From JAADHX01 sp964569385 (GTDB lineage Bacteria > Actinomycetota > Acidimicrobiia > Acidimicrobiales > Poriferisodalaceae), in contig CAZMUM010000007.1 in assembly GCA_964569385.1 (NCBI GenBank), forward strand, positions 1 to 64,000: a DNA stretch of 64,000 nucleotides, read 5' to 3'. The first letter of the stretch is position 1. Each line of letters begins with the position of its first letter. The notes under the pieces are model-generated. The model worked only from the letters and a program-made list of their open reading frames with translations, made no database searches and was not told where the DNA came from. This document shows, one piece after another, positions 8,512-17,537 of this stretch. Both the position numbers and the translations under genes were made by a program.

Positions 8512-9375
8512 ATGAGTCACGTCCAATGGGATCAAACCCCTAACCTCCGTCGTCCCATCATGTTGGTGGCGTTCGAGGGTTGGTTCGACGCAGGCGAGTG
8601 CGCCACCACAGCTCTGAACTGGTTGGCAACCCGACATCGAGGGGTGACGGTCGCCGGCATCGACCCAGAAGAGTTCTTCGACTTTCAAGAGTCTCGCCCC
8701 CACGTAGGTTTCGACGACGACGGCCAGCGCGTCATCGAGTGGCCCCGGAATGAGATTGTTGCCGCCTCCACCGCCCCAGACCACGATCTGCTGTTGTTGG
8801 CTGGTGTTGAACCAAGGCTGAAGTGGCGAACGTTCTGCGATTCGCTCGTCGAAATCATTACCGAGACATCCACAGAACTTGTGATCACCGTTGGTGCGAT
8901 GGTTGGCAACGTGCCGCATACCCGCGCTCCTTCGGTGAAGGGAAGCGCATCCGATGCCAGGCTGGCCGAACGTTTGGGCCTCGGTCGTCCGACCTACGAG
9001 GGGCCCACTGGGGTCGTTGGAGCCTTCCACGATGCACTCGACCGGGCCGGTGTTCCGGTTATCTCGATCCGAGTCTCGGTACCCCATTACGTGTCTGGGC
9101 CTCAGAATCCCAAGGGTCAACAAGCTCTTCTTCGACGGCTTGAGCACCTCACTGGAGTTGAGGCCGAGGCCGACGAACTCGACGAGGCCGTGTCGGAATG
9201 GGAGCAACGCGTAAGCAATGCGGTCGGTTCCGACGAAGAGGTCATGTCGTACGTAGCCAGGCTCGAAGCCGAAGCCGACGCCAACAGTGCAGACGAGATA
9301 GACGGCGACGAACTGGCCTCAGAGATCGAAGAGTTTCTCCGCGGCGACCCTCCCGCCGGCGACGGCGACGCCTAG
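8512..9375 (+). CDS. PAC2-family protein
   Basis: A 287-residue protein of the PAC2 (proteasome assembly chaperone 2-like) family, common in actinobacteria and archaea. Visible family features are the early MLVAFEGWFDAGECATTAL segment, the ELVITVGAMVGNVPHTR strand-turn and the GVVGAFHDALDRAGVPVISIRVSVPHYV region. The C-terminus (about 210-287) is an acidic helical tail. ATG 8512 starts the conserved part. The molecular role of bacterial PAC2 proteins is not settled, and no proteasome genes are in this window to test a link. Confidence 0.85.
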   Translation: MSHVQWDQTPNLRRPIMLVAFEGWFDAGECATTALNWLATRHRGVTVAGIDPEEFFDFQESRPHVGFDDDGQRVIEWPRNEIVAASTAPDHDLLLLAGVEPRLKWRTFCDSLVEIITETSTELVITVGAMVGNVPHTRAPSVKGSASDARLAERLGLGRPTYEGPTGVVGAFHDALDRAGVPVISIRVSVPHYVSGPQNPKGQQALLRRLEHLTGVEAEADELDEAVSEWEQRVSNAVGSDEEVMSYVARLEAEADANSADEIDGDELASEIEEFLRGDPPAGDGDA

Positions 9376-9424
9376 TTTGGCCTGCCGGTTTGGTCCTTCA
9401 TGCTCCTAGATTCATTCTGTTGTC

Positions 9425-9550
9425 ATGACGCGTGTTCGCGGCAAGGCCGCGATTCTGATGTGGGATTACCGCCATTTCCGCTCAGCCGTGCTGTCTCGCG
9501 GACGCCACCGGTCACTTGTCGTCGAGGAGTCGGAGCTTCCGACGCCTTAG
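9425..9550 (+). CDS. Possible 41-residue basic protein
   Basis: ATG 9425 opens a frame of 41 codons (starting MTRVRGKAAILMWDYRHF) that stops at TAG 9548-9550. The protein would be basic and soluble. It begins 50 bases after the PAC2 stop, with no clear ribosome-binding site. Its stop codon lies inside the left CTTAG target duplication of the IS element, and the same stop would exist without the insertion, so the IS did not shorten it. Real coding is uncertain. Confidence 0.25.
   Translation: MTRVRGKAAILMWDYRHFRSAVLSRGRHRSLVVEESELPTP
9546..9550. repeat. Left target-site duplication CTTAG
   Basis: This pentamer touches the left IS end and is repeated exactly at 11162-11166. Confidence 0.85.
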
Positions 9551-9563
9551 CCTGGATCCACCG
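9551..9563 (+). repeat. Left terminal inverted repeat of the IS
   Basis: CCTGGATCCACCG is the exact reverse complement of 11149-11161. Confidence 0.9.
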
Positions 9564-9720
9564 ATCGGGTTTGGTGGGCGAGGGGGTTGAGTTGGTGATG
9601 GGTTTTTGGTTGAGGGGTTTGGCCTGTTCGGGTTTCGGGGCGCGTTGGGGTTGACGGGTAGTTGGGGCTTGGTTGGTGACGCTCGGCTTGTTGGGGTGCG
9701 TCAGGTCCTGGCGTTGTGGG

Positions 9721-11043
9721 TCAGCCTGAGGGGCCCGGGAGTGCCCGTAACGCGGAGAGAGTTTCGGTGAATTGTTGGGCCCATGGCCAGCGGGCCGGGA
9801 ATCGCAGTGTGGATTTGCCGGATCGGTTCACGAGCACTGCTGGCAGCGAGATGAGCCGGGTTCGGCGGGTCCGGTTCGTGACAGCTGGTTGCCCTGCGAG
9901 GACGGTGGTCCAGACGCCGAGGTTGTGAGCGAGTACAGCACAGGCGAGCCAGGCGGCGTTGGCTGGGTAACGCCCTGATGGGATGTGTTGAGCGCCGGTG
10001 CCTTCTTTAAGGTCACGGATTGCGAGTTCAACAACGGCATGTTCACGGTGGAACTGATCGGCTTCGACGATGTTGATCTCGGTGTCAGAGGTGATGAACG
10101 CGTGGTGGCGCCAGTCAGGCCACAGCGTTGATTGTGTCGGGTCGGTAAGGCGGGTCCGGCGAACAATGAGTCGGACCTTTCGTAGCGGCCGTTTCGAGTG
10201 ATATCCGCCGGTGACGTATGTGGTTTCAGCGAGTTGGGCTTGACCGCCGACCGTGTAATCGATGTCACGCCACGCATCATCTGCAATATCGGTGATTGCT
10301 GTCTGGATAGAAGCATAGTTGGTGACGGTGATCGACCAGTTGACCCGGTGGGCGTTCAACCGGTCGATGAGGTCCCATGACCAGAACCCTGAATCGGTTC
10401 GCACTGTCATAGGCCCTACAGCGCCAGCACGTTTGACATTGGCCACGAGTTCGTTGATGAACCCGATGATCCCTCTCGATGATCCAGCAGAGCCTTTACG
10501 CATACGCGCCAACAAGATCTCCCCGGTTCCAGCACGGGTAGCTAACAGCGGGTGATAGCCGAGCTTTTTGGTGTACCCGTACGCGGCGCCATGTTTGTTG
10601 TAGCCGTGCACCTCACAGATCGTTGAGTCCAAATCGATCACGAGCGGCTGGTCGCCGGGACCCGCACCCATTTGCCAGGCCCGTGCGAGTGTCCGCGATA
10701 ACACCGCATCGAGCTGACGTACATGGCCGAACGTGAACGTTCGTAGAAATGTTCCGATCGTCGACGGTGCCATCACTTTGAACGGCAACACTCGCCCAGT
10801 GGCGCCGGCTCGCACGATGTTGCAGTGATCGATATGGGTGGCACCAGCGATCATTGCCGCGACGAGGGTCAAAATCTTGCGACCCGGACGCGGCGAACCC
10901 GTCTTGACCCAAATGTCGATCAGCGTTTCGAGACCGAGGCGTGCCATCAACGTGGCTGGCAATATCAGCCCGGCGTTGACGACCAGGCCGTCGTGGTCGA
11001 AGGTCGCTTGCAGCCGACCGATTTTGCGCGATAATGACGACAC
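9721..11043 (-). CDS. IS1380-family transposase
   Basis: A 440-residue DDE transposase. It has the acidic triad context of the family: LVIDLDSTICEVHGY (about 140-154), VRTDSGFWSWDLID (about 217-230) and HAVVELAIRDLKEG with the catalytic Glu late in the protein. The length is normal for IS1380. GTG 11043 is preceded by GGGAGG at a good distance. The frame is uninterrupted, so the enzyme is probably active. It points the same way as aroC and starts 131 bases after the aroC stop, so aroC read-through could enter it. Confidence 0.93.
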   Translation of the reverse strand: MSSLSRKIGRLQATFDHDGLVVNAGLILPATLMARLGLETLIDIWVKTGSPRPGRKILTLVAAMIAGATHIDHCNIVRAGATGRVLPFKVMAPSTIGTFLRTFTFGHVRQLDAVLSRTLARAWQMGAGPGDQPLVIDLDSTICEVHGYNKHGAAYGYTKKLGYHPLLATRAGTGEILLARMRKGSAGSSRGIIGFINELVANVKRAGAVGPMTVRTDSGFWSWDLIDRLNAHRVNWSITVTNYASIQTAITDIADDAWRDIDYTVGGQAQLAETTYVTGGYHSKRPLRKVRLIVRRTRLTDPTQSTLWPDWRHHAFITSDTEINIVEADQFHREHAVVELAIRDLKEGTGAQHIPSGRYPANAAWLACAVLAHNLGVWTTVLAGQPAVTNRTRRTRLISLPAVLVNRSGKSTLRFPARWPWAQQFTETLSALRALPGPSG

Positions 11044-11148
11044 AGAAAGTGCCTCCCGAGTTTGTGGACTTGTTGACGTTGAACATCAACAGTTTCCCAG
11101 CTCAGGGGGCCTTTTTGGTGGACGCGACCAACCCCACCAACTAAAAAA

Positions 11149-11161
11149 CGGTGGATCCAGG
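11149..11161 (-). repeat. Right terminal inverted repeat of the IS
   Basis: CGGTGGATCCAGG, the exact reverse complement of 9551-9563. Confidence 0.9.
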
Positions 11162-11166
11162 CTTAG
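11162..11166. repeat. Right target-site duplication CTTAG
   Basis: Matches 9546-9550 exactly and lies 8 bases from the aroC stop codon (11174-11176), so the element landed without damaging aroC. Confidence 0.85.
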
Positions 11167-11173
11167 AGGATCG

Positions 11174-12259
11174 TTAGAGAACGTCGGTTGCTTGCTGGCG
11201 TAGCCAGTGATCGGCCAGAACTAGTAGAGCCATGGCTTCGACCATAGGTACGGCCCGTGGTAACACGCACGGATCGTGGCGACCCTTGGCGGCGAGGGTG
11301 ACCGGCTTGTTATTGCGGTCGACGGTCGACTGTTCTGAGCTGATTGTTGCTGTTGGCTTGAATGCCACCTTGAACTCGACAGTCGCTCCGTTGGAGATAC
11401 CTCCCTGCACACCTCCGCTGCGGTTCGTCTCGGTGGTAGGTCCGTCCGGCCCCGGAACGAAAGCGTCGTTGTGCTCTCGCCCGGTCATCAACGTTCCGGC
11501 GAATCCAGAGCCAATCTCGAAACCCTTGGTGGCCGGCAGCGACATCATCGCTTTTGCCAGGTCGGCGTCGAGTTTGTCGAACACCGGCTCGCCCAAACCG
11601 GCTGGAACGTTTCTGGCGACACAGGTAACGGTGCCTCCTAAAGAGTTGCCGTCGGCCCGAGCTGCCTCGATGGCCTCGGTCATCTCCGCAGCAGCCGTGA
11701 TATCGGGGCAGCGGGTCGGGTCGGCTTCGACGTCGCCGAGAGTGACGGTTGTCGCATCGACTTCGGCCTCGATGTCGCGAACACTCGACACCCACGCGAG
11801 AACCTCGATTCCGCACGCCTTGGCCAGAAGTTGGCGGGCAACCGCCGCCGCGGCTACTCGGCCGATCGTTTCGCGAGCACTAGCTCTTCCGCCACCCTGC
11901 CAGTTTCGGACGCCGTACTTTTCCTCGGTGGTGAAGTCGGCATGCGATGGCCTGAAGAGATCTTTCATGTCCTCATAGGCACCAGGTCTTGCATCCAAGT
12001 TGGGAACCAACATCGCTATCGAGGTACCTAGTGTCCGACCTTCAAAGAGGCCAGACAGGATCTCGACGTGATCATCTTCGTTCCGCTGGGTAACTAGTCG
12101 ACTCTGGCCGGGTCGCCGGCGGTCGAGATCGAATTGAATGGCCTCAAGATCGAGTTTGAGCCGCGGTGGGCAGCCGTCGAGAACTACTCCGACCGCGCCA
12201 CCGTGGCTCTCACCAAATGTGGAGATTCTGAATAGTTGCCCGAAGGAGCTTCCTGTCAC
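11174..12259 (-). CDS. aroC: Chorismate synthase
   Basis: This enzyme makes chorismate from EPSP, the last shikimate-pathway step, using reduced FMN. From GTG 12259 the protein has 361 residues, the same length as the E. coli enzyme. The signatures are present: GQLFRISTFGESHGG near the start, RPGQSRLVTQRNEDD (about 46-60), GVRNWQGGGRASARETIGRVA (split about 108-128), and a C-terminal HDPCVLPRAVPMVEAM. The longer open frame to 12343 adds non-family residues, so GTG 12259 is preferred despite a weak ribosome-binding site. No other shikimate genes are adjacent. The IS1380 copy sits immediately downstream. Confidence 0.95.
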   Translation of the reverse strand: MTGSSFGQLFRISTFGESHGGAVGVVLDGCPPRLKLDLEAIQFDLDRRRPGQSRLVTQRNEDDHVEILSGLFEGRTLGTSIAMLVPNLDARPGAYEDMKDLFRPSHADFTTEEKYGVRNWQGGGRASARETIGRVAAAAVARQLLAKACGIEVLAWVSSVRDIEAEVDATTVTLGDVEADPTRCPDITAAAEMTEAIEAARADGNSLGGTVTCVARNVPAGLGEPVFDKLDADLAKAMMSLPATKGFEIGSGFAGTLMTGREHNDAFVPGPDGPTTETNRSGGVQGGISNGATVEFKVAFKPTATISSEQSTVDRNNKPVTLAAKGRHDPCVLPRAVPMVEAMALLVLADHWLRQQATDVL

Positions 12260-12357
12260 GGTGGTCAACGGTACCGCCAAGTGAGTACCCGGTCGCAGAG
12301 TTCTGGCGAAGTGCGCTGTGGTCGTGGTCACGGCCGAGGTCAAGTACCTTCAACGGG

Positions 12358-12891
12358 GTGCGTCACTGTTACGACTGCGGCCAGCCGAGCCCCGAGGCCA
12401 ATGACATACCGACCTGTGCCGAGCATGGGCCCCTTTGGAAGCTCGTTCAGCAGGGTCCGACCGCCAACGTTGTGGTCGAGCGCGGCGACCAAATCTTGTT
12501 GGCTAAGCGCGGCCTTGAGCCGTGGTACGGCCACTGGTGTATTCCTGGCGGCTTTGTCGATTACGGCGAACACCCAGAAGACGCGGCCAGACGCGAGCTG
12601 ATGGAGGAGGCTGGCGTTCGGGTCACACTCACTGGTTTCTTAGGTATCTACGTGGCGCAATACCAACGACCGGGGGTTATGGACTGGATACAGAACACGG
12701 TATACGTCGGCGAAACCGATGATGAGCCGATCATCAATGACCACGAGATGCTCGACGTTGGCTGGTTCGACCCGAACGATCTCCCTGACCCCATGGTGCC
12801 CGCTCACCTCGTTCGGCTTGCCGATTGGTCGGCGGGCCGGGTGTGGCGTTGGGCTGATCAGACCAGCGCCGGAAGTTTCGAACCGGGTTGA
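12358..12891 (+). CDS. NUDIX hydrolase with N-terminal zinc ribbon
   Basis: A 177-residue protein. The N-terminus (residues 4-25) carries CYDCG and a later Cys/His pair, like the zinc ribbon found ahead of NADH-pyrophosphatase-type NUDIX domains. The NUDIX box GGFVDYGEHPEDAARRELMEEAG is complete (about residues 65-87; read here as G-x5-E-x7-R-E-x2-E-E-x-G), so metal binding and pyrophosphatase chemistry are expected. The substrate is unknown. GTG 12358 starts before the zinc ribbon. It ends 7 bases before the epimerase gene, suggesting an operon. Confidence 0.87.
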   Translation: MRHCYDCGQPSPEANDIPTCAEHGPLWKLVQQGPTANVVVERGDQILLAKRGLEPWYGHWCIPGGFVDYGEHPEDAARRELMEEAGVRVTLTGFLGIYVAQYQRPGVMDWIQNTVYVGETDDEPIINDHEMLDVGWFDPNDLPDPMVPAHLVRLADWSAGRVWRWADQTSAGSFEPG

Positions 12892-12898
12892 ACACTCG

Positions 12899-13888
12899 AT
12901 GACGGTCGTTGTCACAGGCGGTACCGGCCATATTGGGGCCAACCTCGTCAGGGAGCTACTCGATAGAGGCGAGTCCGTGCGGGCGCTCGTACGGTCCACT
13001 GGATCTCGGGCCTTGGCTGGCCTCGACGTAGAGCAGGTAGTGGGCGACATCAGACACAGGGACTCATTGGCCGCCGCATTTGATGGCGCCGATGTCGTGT
13101 TCCACCTTGCTGCGTTGATCTCAATCGTTGGCGATCGCGATGGTCAAGTGCACGAGACCAACGTTGTCGGCGCAGAGAATGCGGCAACCGCAGCGCTTGA
13201 ATGCAACGTTCGACGGTTCGTTCATATGTGTTCGATACACGCTTTCGACATGACGCCTACCGGACACTCAATTAGTGAGCAGACCGCCAGATGTGACGAG
13301 TCTGGTCGCAGAACTTGGGCCTACGATCGGTCCAAGGCCGAGGGGGAGCGCCGTGTTCGTAGGCTGATCGACGATGGACTCGATGCTGTAATAGTTCACC
13401 CGACGGGGGTAATTGGGCCCGTTGACTTCGCGCCTTCGCGAATGGGCCGGGTCTTTGTCAACCTCCGAACGCGGAGGCTGCCCGGCCTCGTTGCCGGCGG
13501 ATTCGATTTCGTCGACGTTCGCGACGTCGTGAGCGCCACGATTGCCGCGGCCGAGCTTGGCCGCACCGGCGAGAGCTACATTCTTTCAGGCAGCTATCAA
13601 CCGATCCCGGAGCTGGCCAGGCTCGCCGAGAACGAAACAGGCGCCCGGCCCCCTCGTTTTGTATCGCCAATGTGGCTTGCTCGCATCGGCGCGCCGTTCA
13701 TGCAGACGGCAGCGCGAATGTCCAAGTTCGAACCGCTGTACACCTCAGAAGGGCTTGCAGCGTTGCGAGCTAACCCTGAAATTGACAACACCAAAGCCAC
13801 CGACGAGTTGGGGTTCGCGGCGCGGCCGATCGAACAAAGTGTGGCCGATGTTTACGAGTGGTTTACCGAGAATCCACAGGTCCTCTGA
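12899..13888 (+). CDS. NAD(P)-dependent epimerase/dehydratase-like reductase
   Basis: A 329-residue extended short-chain dehydrogenase. The Rossmann motif VVVTGGTGHIG opens the protein (residues 3-13), and the catalytic Tyr/Lys pair appears as YDRSK (about 142-146) with an upstream Ser-rich strand (VHMCSIHAF). The family uses NAD(P)H on nucleotide sugars, sterols or dihydroflavonol-type substrates; the substrate here cannot be assigned. ATG 12899 directly precedes the Rossmann strand. It follows the NUDIX gene by 7 bases. Confidence 0.87.
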   Translation: MTVVVTGGTGHIGANLVRELLDRGESVRALVRSTGSRALAGLDVEQVVGDIRHRDSLAAAFDGADVVFHLAALISIVGDRDGQVHETNVVGAENAATAALECNVRRFVHMCSIHAFDMTPTGHSISEQTARCDESGRRTWAYDRSKAEGERRVRRLIDDGLDAVIVHPTGVIGPVDFAPSRMGRVFVNLRTRRLPGLVAGGFDFVDVRDVVSATIAAAELGRTGESYILSGSYQPIPELARLAENETGARPPRFVSPMWLARIGAPFMQTAARMSKFEPLYTSEGLAALRANPEIDNTKATDELGFAARPIEQSVADVYEWFTENPQVL

Positions 13889-13965
13889 CCGAGCCCGACT
13901 TCGATTGTCCAGATCGGAACCTGACCGCCCTTTGCCGTCGTTCAGTGCGCCGGTAGTCTTACTAG

Positions 13966-15201
13966 ATGGCCGAACCGCCGCTTGACGCTCCCAAGTTGTT
14001 GGGGGTAGATGAGACTTCGGCGGCGCCGGATCTTCGAGTTGAACCGGCGCTGCGCAGGAGCGCGACCGCAATAATGGTGCTTCTCGGCGGCGCTTTGTTG
14101 GTCAGTATCGTGGCGACCGTGTTCGGCGGAAACCAAGCGTCGACCGCCGACGAAGGCTCCGAGATCGTCACCGACACATCGGTGGCCGCCACCACCACCA
14201 CAGCCGTCGACCAGCCTTTAGTCACCGTGGCTGTGTCATCAGATTCTTCCACCTCATCCACCAGTTCGACAACTACCGCAGCACCCCGCGAAACTGTGCC
14301 TGTAGGTGAAGCTTTCGCAGCCAACCCTCCGGCGGGCCTTCTGGCCGTCTGGCAGATCAACAACCCTGCTATCTACATTCTCGACCTCGCCGGTGGGTCG
14401 GTCACCAGCCTCAACCTGGGCGAGATCCAAGTTGATGGCATTAGTACGATTCGAGGAGCTGGTGGCCGACTAGTCGTCGAGAGCAGTGACGGGGTCTCTT
14501 GGATTGCGCCAGATGGCACGTTCGGCGTGCTCAGTCAGGCTGGAGAGGTGACCGCTTTGGGCGACGACGAGGTTTGGATTTCGCCGTCATACGGTTCAAC
14601 CCAACAGTTCGCGCCCACCCGATACGAATTCGCTGGCAACCTTGTCGGATTGCCGTTCTTGCCGCCTGGTTCGTTTCCGTTCGGATACTTGGGCGATCAG
14701 TTGGTAGCTGGCGGCGGCGCATCTGGTGGTGTGTATGTGCACGCAGGCGACAGGTACGACCAACTCAGCGACGGGGCCCTCATTGCCGCAGCCAACGGAA
14801 TTGTTGTAACTCGCGTTTGTGACGCGTCGCTCGACTGTGGCCTGCGCCGCACACTGGTTGAAACCGGCGAGTCCACCATGCACGTCATTGACCCCGAGAT
14901 AGATATTGACGGAGTGTGGTGGGTCCAGTCGCCGGTTTCGCCCAATGGTGATGCGTTGCTGGTGATGTCAGCCGTACTTGGGCCCGTCCTGTGGGATCTA
15001 CTTACCGGCAGCCAGCTCACCGTTCCGCTACTGCGAGGCCGCGGCATCGCCTGGAGTTCCGACGGCGAGTGGTTGTTCATTTCTGGGTCAGAAGAGATCA
15101 TCGGGATTCATCGCGGGTCTGGCGACGAGGTCAGGATTCCCGCCCCTGGCGACGAACCCTGGGGCAACCTCATGTCGCTTGCATCTATCAGCAGCGGCTG
15201 A
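13966..15201 (+). CDS. Membrane-anchored extracytoplasmic protein with propeller-like blades
   Basis: 411 residues: a 30-residue cytoplasmic start, one transmembrane helix (about 34-55, ATAIMVLLGGALLVSIVATVF), a Ser/Thr-rich spacer to about 108, then an outside domain. That domain is rich in short strands such as WISPSYGSTQQF, WWVQSPVSPNGDALLV and IAWSSDGEWLFISG, the last two resembling WD/TolB-type propeller blades. No enzyme motif is visible. ATG 13966 is the only good start. It is 33 bases ahead of the serine hydrolase gene and may be co-transcribed. Function unknown. Confidence 0.65.
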   Translation: MAEPPLDAPKLLGVDETSAAPDLRVEPALRRSATAIMVLLGGALLVSIVATVFGGNQASTADEGSEIVTDTSVAATTTTAVDQPLVTVAVSSDSSTSSTSSTTTAAPRETVPVGEAFAANPPAGLLAVWQINNPAIYILDLAGGSVTSLNLGEIQVDGISTIRGAGGRLVVESSDGVSWIAPDGTFGVLSQAGEVTALGDDEVWISPSYGSTQQFAPTRYEFAGNLVGLPFLPPGSFPFGYLGDQLVAGGGASGGVYVHAGDRYDQLSDGALIAAANGIVVTRVCDASLDCGLRRTLVETGESTMHVIDPEIDIDGVWWVQSPVSPNGDALLVMSAVLGPVLWDLLTGSQLTVPLLRGRGIAWSSDGEWLFISGSEEIIGIHRGSGDEVRIPAPGDEPWGNLMSLASISSG

Positions 15202-15234
15202 CACCGACGCTCTCACGGCGGTACCTTCAGTGAA

Positions 15235-16047
15235 GTGAATGCTTTCGAATTGCTCGATGAGTGGCCGGTAGGCCGAGTTGCGGCAGGCGTGATCCTGCCT
15301 GATCGTTCTACGCAGCTCTACGGTGACCCCAACGATGTATTCGAACTGGCCTCGATCACCAAACCGCTCACAGCGCTAGCGACCCTGATTGCGGTTGAAG
15401 AAGGCATTGTTGGCCTCGACGACCGGTGCGGACCTCCGGCTGCGACTATCCGCCATCTCTTGGCCCACGCGGCTGGCCTTGCTCCCGACCAGAGGCGCCT
15501 GCTAACCGAACCAGCTCGCCGACGCATCTACTCAAACTCTGGTTATGAGATCGTCGCCGATGCCGTAGCCGATGCATCAGAACTGGCGTTTCAAAACTAC
15601 TTCACCGAAGCCCTCGTCGAGCCACTTGGGCTCGTCAACACCAAGCTCACCGGATCCCCCGCGTACGGCGCTGACAGCTCGGTTGCCGACTTGCTTGTCA
15701 TTGTTGGTGAACTGACGACCGACAACCCTCGATTGCTCGCACAATCGACCATCGACGAGATGTGTGCGCCCGCGTTCCCCGATCTTGCGGGAGTGCTCCC
15801 GGGCTACGGCATCCAGGACCCGAACACGTGGGGGCTTGGCTTTGAGATCCGAGGCCTGAAGCGTCCACACTGGACTGGTTCGTCCAACTCCCGAGAGACA
15901 TTCGGACATTTCGGTCGCGCTGGTACGTTTCTGTGGATAGACCCGGTCGCTCAAGTCGCGTGCATTGTTCTGACTGATCGTGAGTTCGGCGACTGGGCCA
16001 AGCAGCGGTGGCCGGCGTTCAGCGAAGCGGTCCTGACGAGCCTCTGA
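15235..16047 (+). CDS. Serine beta-lactamase-like hydrolase (class C / EstB type)
   Basis: 270 residues of the serine beta-lactamase-like family, here shorter than most members (about 350-400). The nucleophile motif is S-I-T-K in ASITKPLTALAT (about residue 39), and Y-S-N of RIYSNSGYEI (about 100) supplies the catalytic Tyr. A late H-x-G-like FGHFGRAGTF (about 223) fits the third motif. No signal peptide is visible, so it is probably cytoplasmic. Members include esterases, peptidases and transpeptidase relatives; the substrate is unknown. GTG 15235 is the likely start. Confidence 0.83.
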   Translation: MNAFELLDEWPVGRVAAGVILPDRSTQLYGDPNDVFELASITKPLTALATLIAVEEGIVGLDDRCGPPAATIRHLLAHAAGLAPDQRRLLTEPARRRIYSNSGYEIVADAVADASELAFQNYFTEALVEPLGLVNTKLTGSPAYGADSSVADLLVIVGELTTDNPRLLAQSTIDEMCAPAFPDLAGVLPGYGIQDPNTWGLGFEIRGLKRPHWTGSSNSRETFGHFGRAGTFLWIDPVAQVACIVLTDREFGDWAKQRWPAFSEAVLTSL

Positions 16048-16242
16048 CGACATCAGCCCAAGACGCTCAAGTCTCTCTGCGGTTGTGCCGATTGCTACGC
16101 CAGACCACTAGTGGCGGGTTCACACCTTTGCTGTTGGTGGTTTCGTATCGACGGGGCGGCGTTGTGCGATGTCTGACCAGTAAATGAAGTCCGTGTCTGT
16201 TACAAACTGATGACAGCGCGGGCATGTTGAGGGAGTAGAAAC

Positions 16243-17529
16243 GTGGATCGCGCCGACGCACTGCACTTGTTACGCCGCACTGGGTTTACCGTTCGAACAG
16301 CCGAACTCGATGAGATTGCCGGGCTTACGCGCGAGGTAGCCGTCGACCGCTTGCTCGACTTCAGCCCCAACACCGGTGCTGGTCCATCGCCAGAGGTCAA
16401 CAACGTAGAGGGTAAACGCTGGGAGCAGATCCGCGACTTGCGGCTTTGGTGGATCGACCGCATGCAGACTTCGCCACGCCAGCTTCAAGAAAAGATGGTG
16501 CTGTTCTGGCACTCGCACTTTGCGACCTCGGCCGATAGTGGTTTCTACGCCTACTACGCATGGGACCAGAACTCACTCTTTCGGGCCAAGGCAGTTGGCG
16601 ACTTCAAGTCGTTGGCGCACGACGTCGCACTCGGACCGGCCATGCTTGCGTATCTCGACAACTACAGGAACAAGGCTGGTAACCCCAACGAGAACTTTGC
16701 GCGCGAGCTGCTCGAGTTGCACCTTCTAGGCCCCGAAAACTACAACGAAAGTGATATCCCAGAGGTTGCGAAAGCCTGGACCGGATACATGCTCGACGAA
16801 GAGAAGTACGTCCACGAGTTCCACCCCCAGCATCACGACTATCGCAACAAAACCATCTTCGGAATCACCCGCGCCTGGAACGGCCCGCAAGTAATCGACG
16901 AGATAATTACGGGCTCAAAGCAGACGGCGTCGGCCCGGTTCATCGCAAAGAAGCTCTTCGAGTTCTTCGCCTATGCCGATCCTTCGAGCACGGTGGTTAA
17001 TCGTCTGGCCGACGATTTTATCGCTGGCGGGCATCAGATCTGGGTTCTAGTTCGCAACATCTTGCTAAGCAACGAGTTTTGGTCGGCCGAGGCCCGCAAG
17101 GCCATGGTGCGAAGCCCGGTTGAGTTCGTAGTGGCCTGCATGCAAGGTGCAGGCAGCAGTGTTGCCGAGGCCAGACCCGACTGGCGGCTCAAGACGATGG
17201 GCATGGAACTGTTCGACCCACCGAACCCGTCGGGCTGGCAGCAGAACGGGTTCTGGGTATCGTCTACGGCCCAATGGGCCAAGGCCGATTTCGCCAGAAA
17301 CTTATCGTGGAAAGCAGTCAACCGCGATTTCCTGAGCCAGATCGAGTTCCTCAGTGTGCCCGACGCTGTAGCTATCGCACTGTCGCTCTTTGGTGTGGAG
17401 GACGCTTCTCCAACGACCAGACAGGCCCTCGAGAACTACCTGTATGCCGAACGGGCGACCGACGAATGGCCTCAGCAGGCAAACCTGCTGACGCTCACGA
17501 TGATGACGCCCGACATCCAGGTCGCCTAG
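16243..17529 (+). CDS. DUF1800 family protein
   Basis: A 428-residue member of DUF1800, recognised from HLLRRTGFTV at the start, MVLFWHSHFATS (about 86-97), NKAGNPNENFARELLELHLLG (split about 142-162), ITRAWNGPQVIDEI and FEFFAYADP. GTG 16243 follows a GGGAG site. These proteins are nearly always paired with a DUF1501 gene, as here: the partner starts 8 bases after the stop. The biochemical role is not established; many are exported, but this one has no signal peptide of its own, while its partner has a Tat signal. Confidence 0.9.
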   Translation: MDRADALHLLRRTGFTVRTAELDEIAGLTREVAVDRLLDFSPNTGAGPSPEVNNVEGKRWEQIRDLRLWWIDRMQTSPRQLQEKMVLFWHSHFATSADSGFYAYYAWDQNSLFRAKAVGDFKSLAHDVALGPAMLAYLDNYRNKAGNPNENFARELLELHLLGPENYNESDIPEVAKAWTGYMLDEEKYVHEFHPQHHDYRNKTIFGITRAWNGPQVIDEIITGSKQTASARFIAKKLFEFFAYADPSSTVVNRLADDFIAGGHQIWVLVRNILLSNEFWSAEARKAMVRSPVEFVVACMQGAGSSVAEARPDWRLKTMGMELFDPPNPSGWQQNGFWVSSTAQWAKADFARNLSWKAVNRDFLSQIEFLSVPDAVAIALSLFGVEDASPTTRQALENYLYAERATDEWPQQANLLTLTMMTPDIQVA

Positions 17530-17537
17530 GAGACACC

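Larger units (their letters stand above)
9551..11161 (-). mobile_element. Complete IS1380-family insertion sequence, 1611 bp
   Basis: The element is bounded by perfect 13-bp inverted ends starting CCTGGATCC (9551-9563 and 11149-11161) and flanked by a 5-bp direct repeat CTTAG (9546-9550 and 11162-11166). It carries one full transposase gene on the minus strand (9721-11043). CCT ends, a short 4-5 bp target duplication and a single DDE transposase are the known pattern of IS1380. The intact gene, ends and target duplication suggest a recent insertion. The region between the left end and the transposase stop is G-rich and non-coding. Confidence 0.93.
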
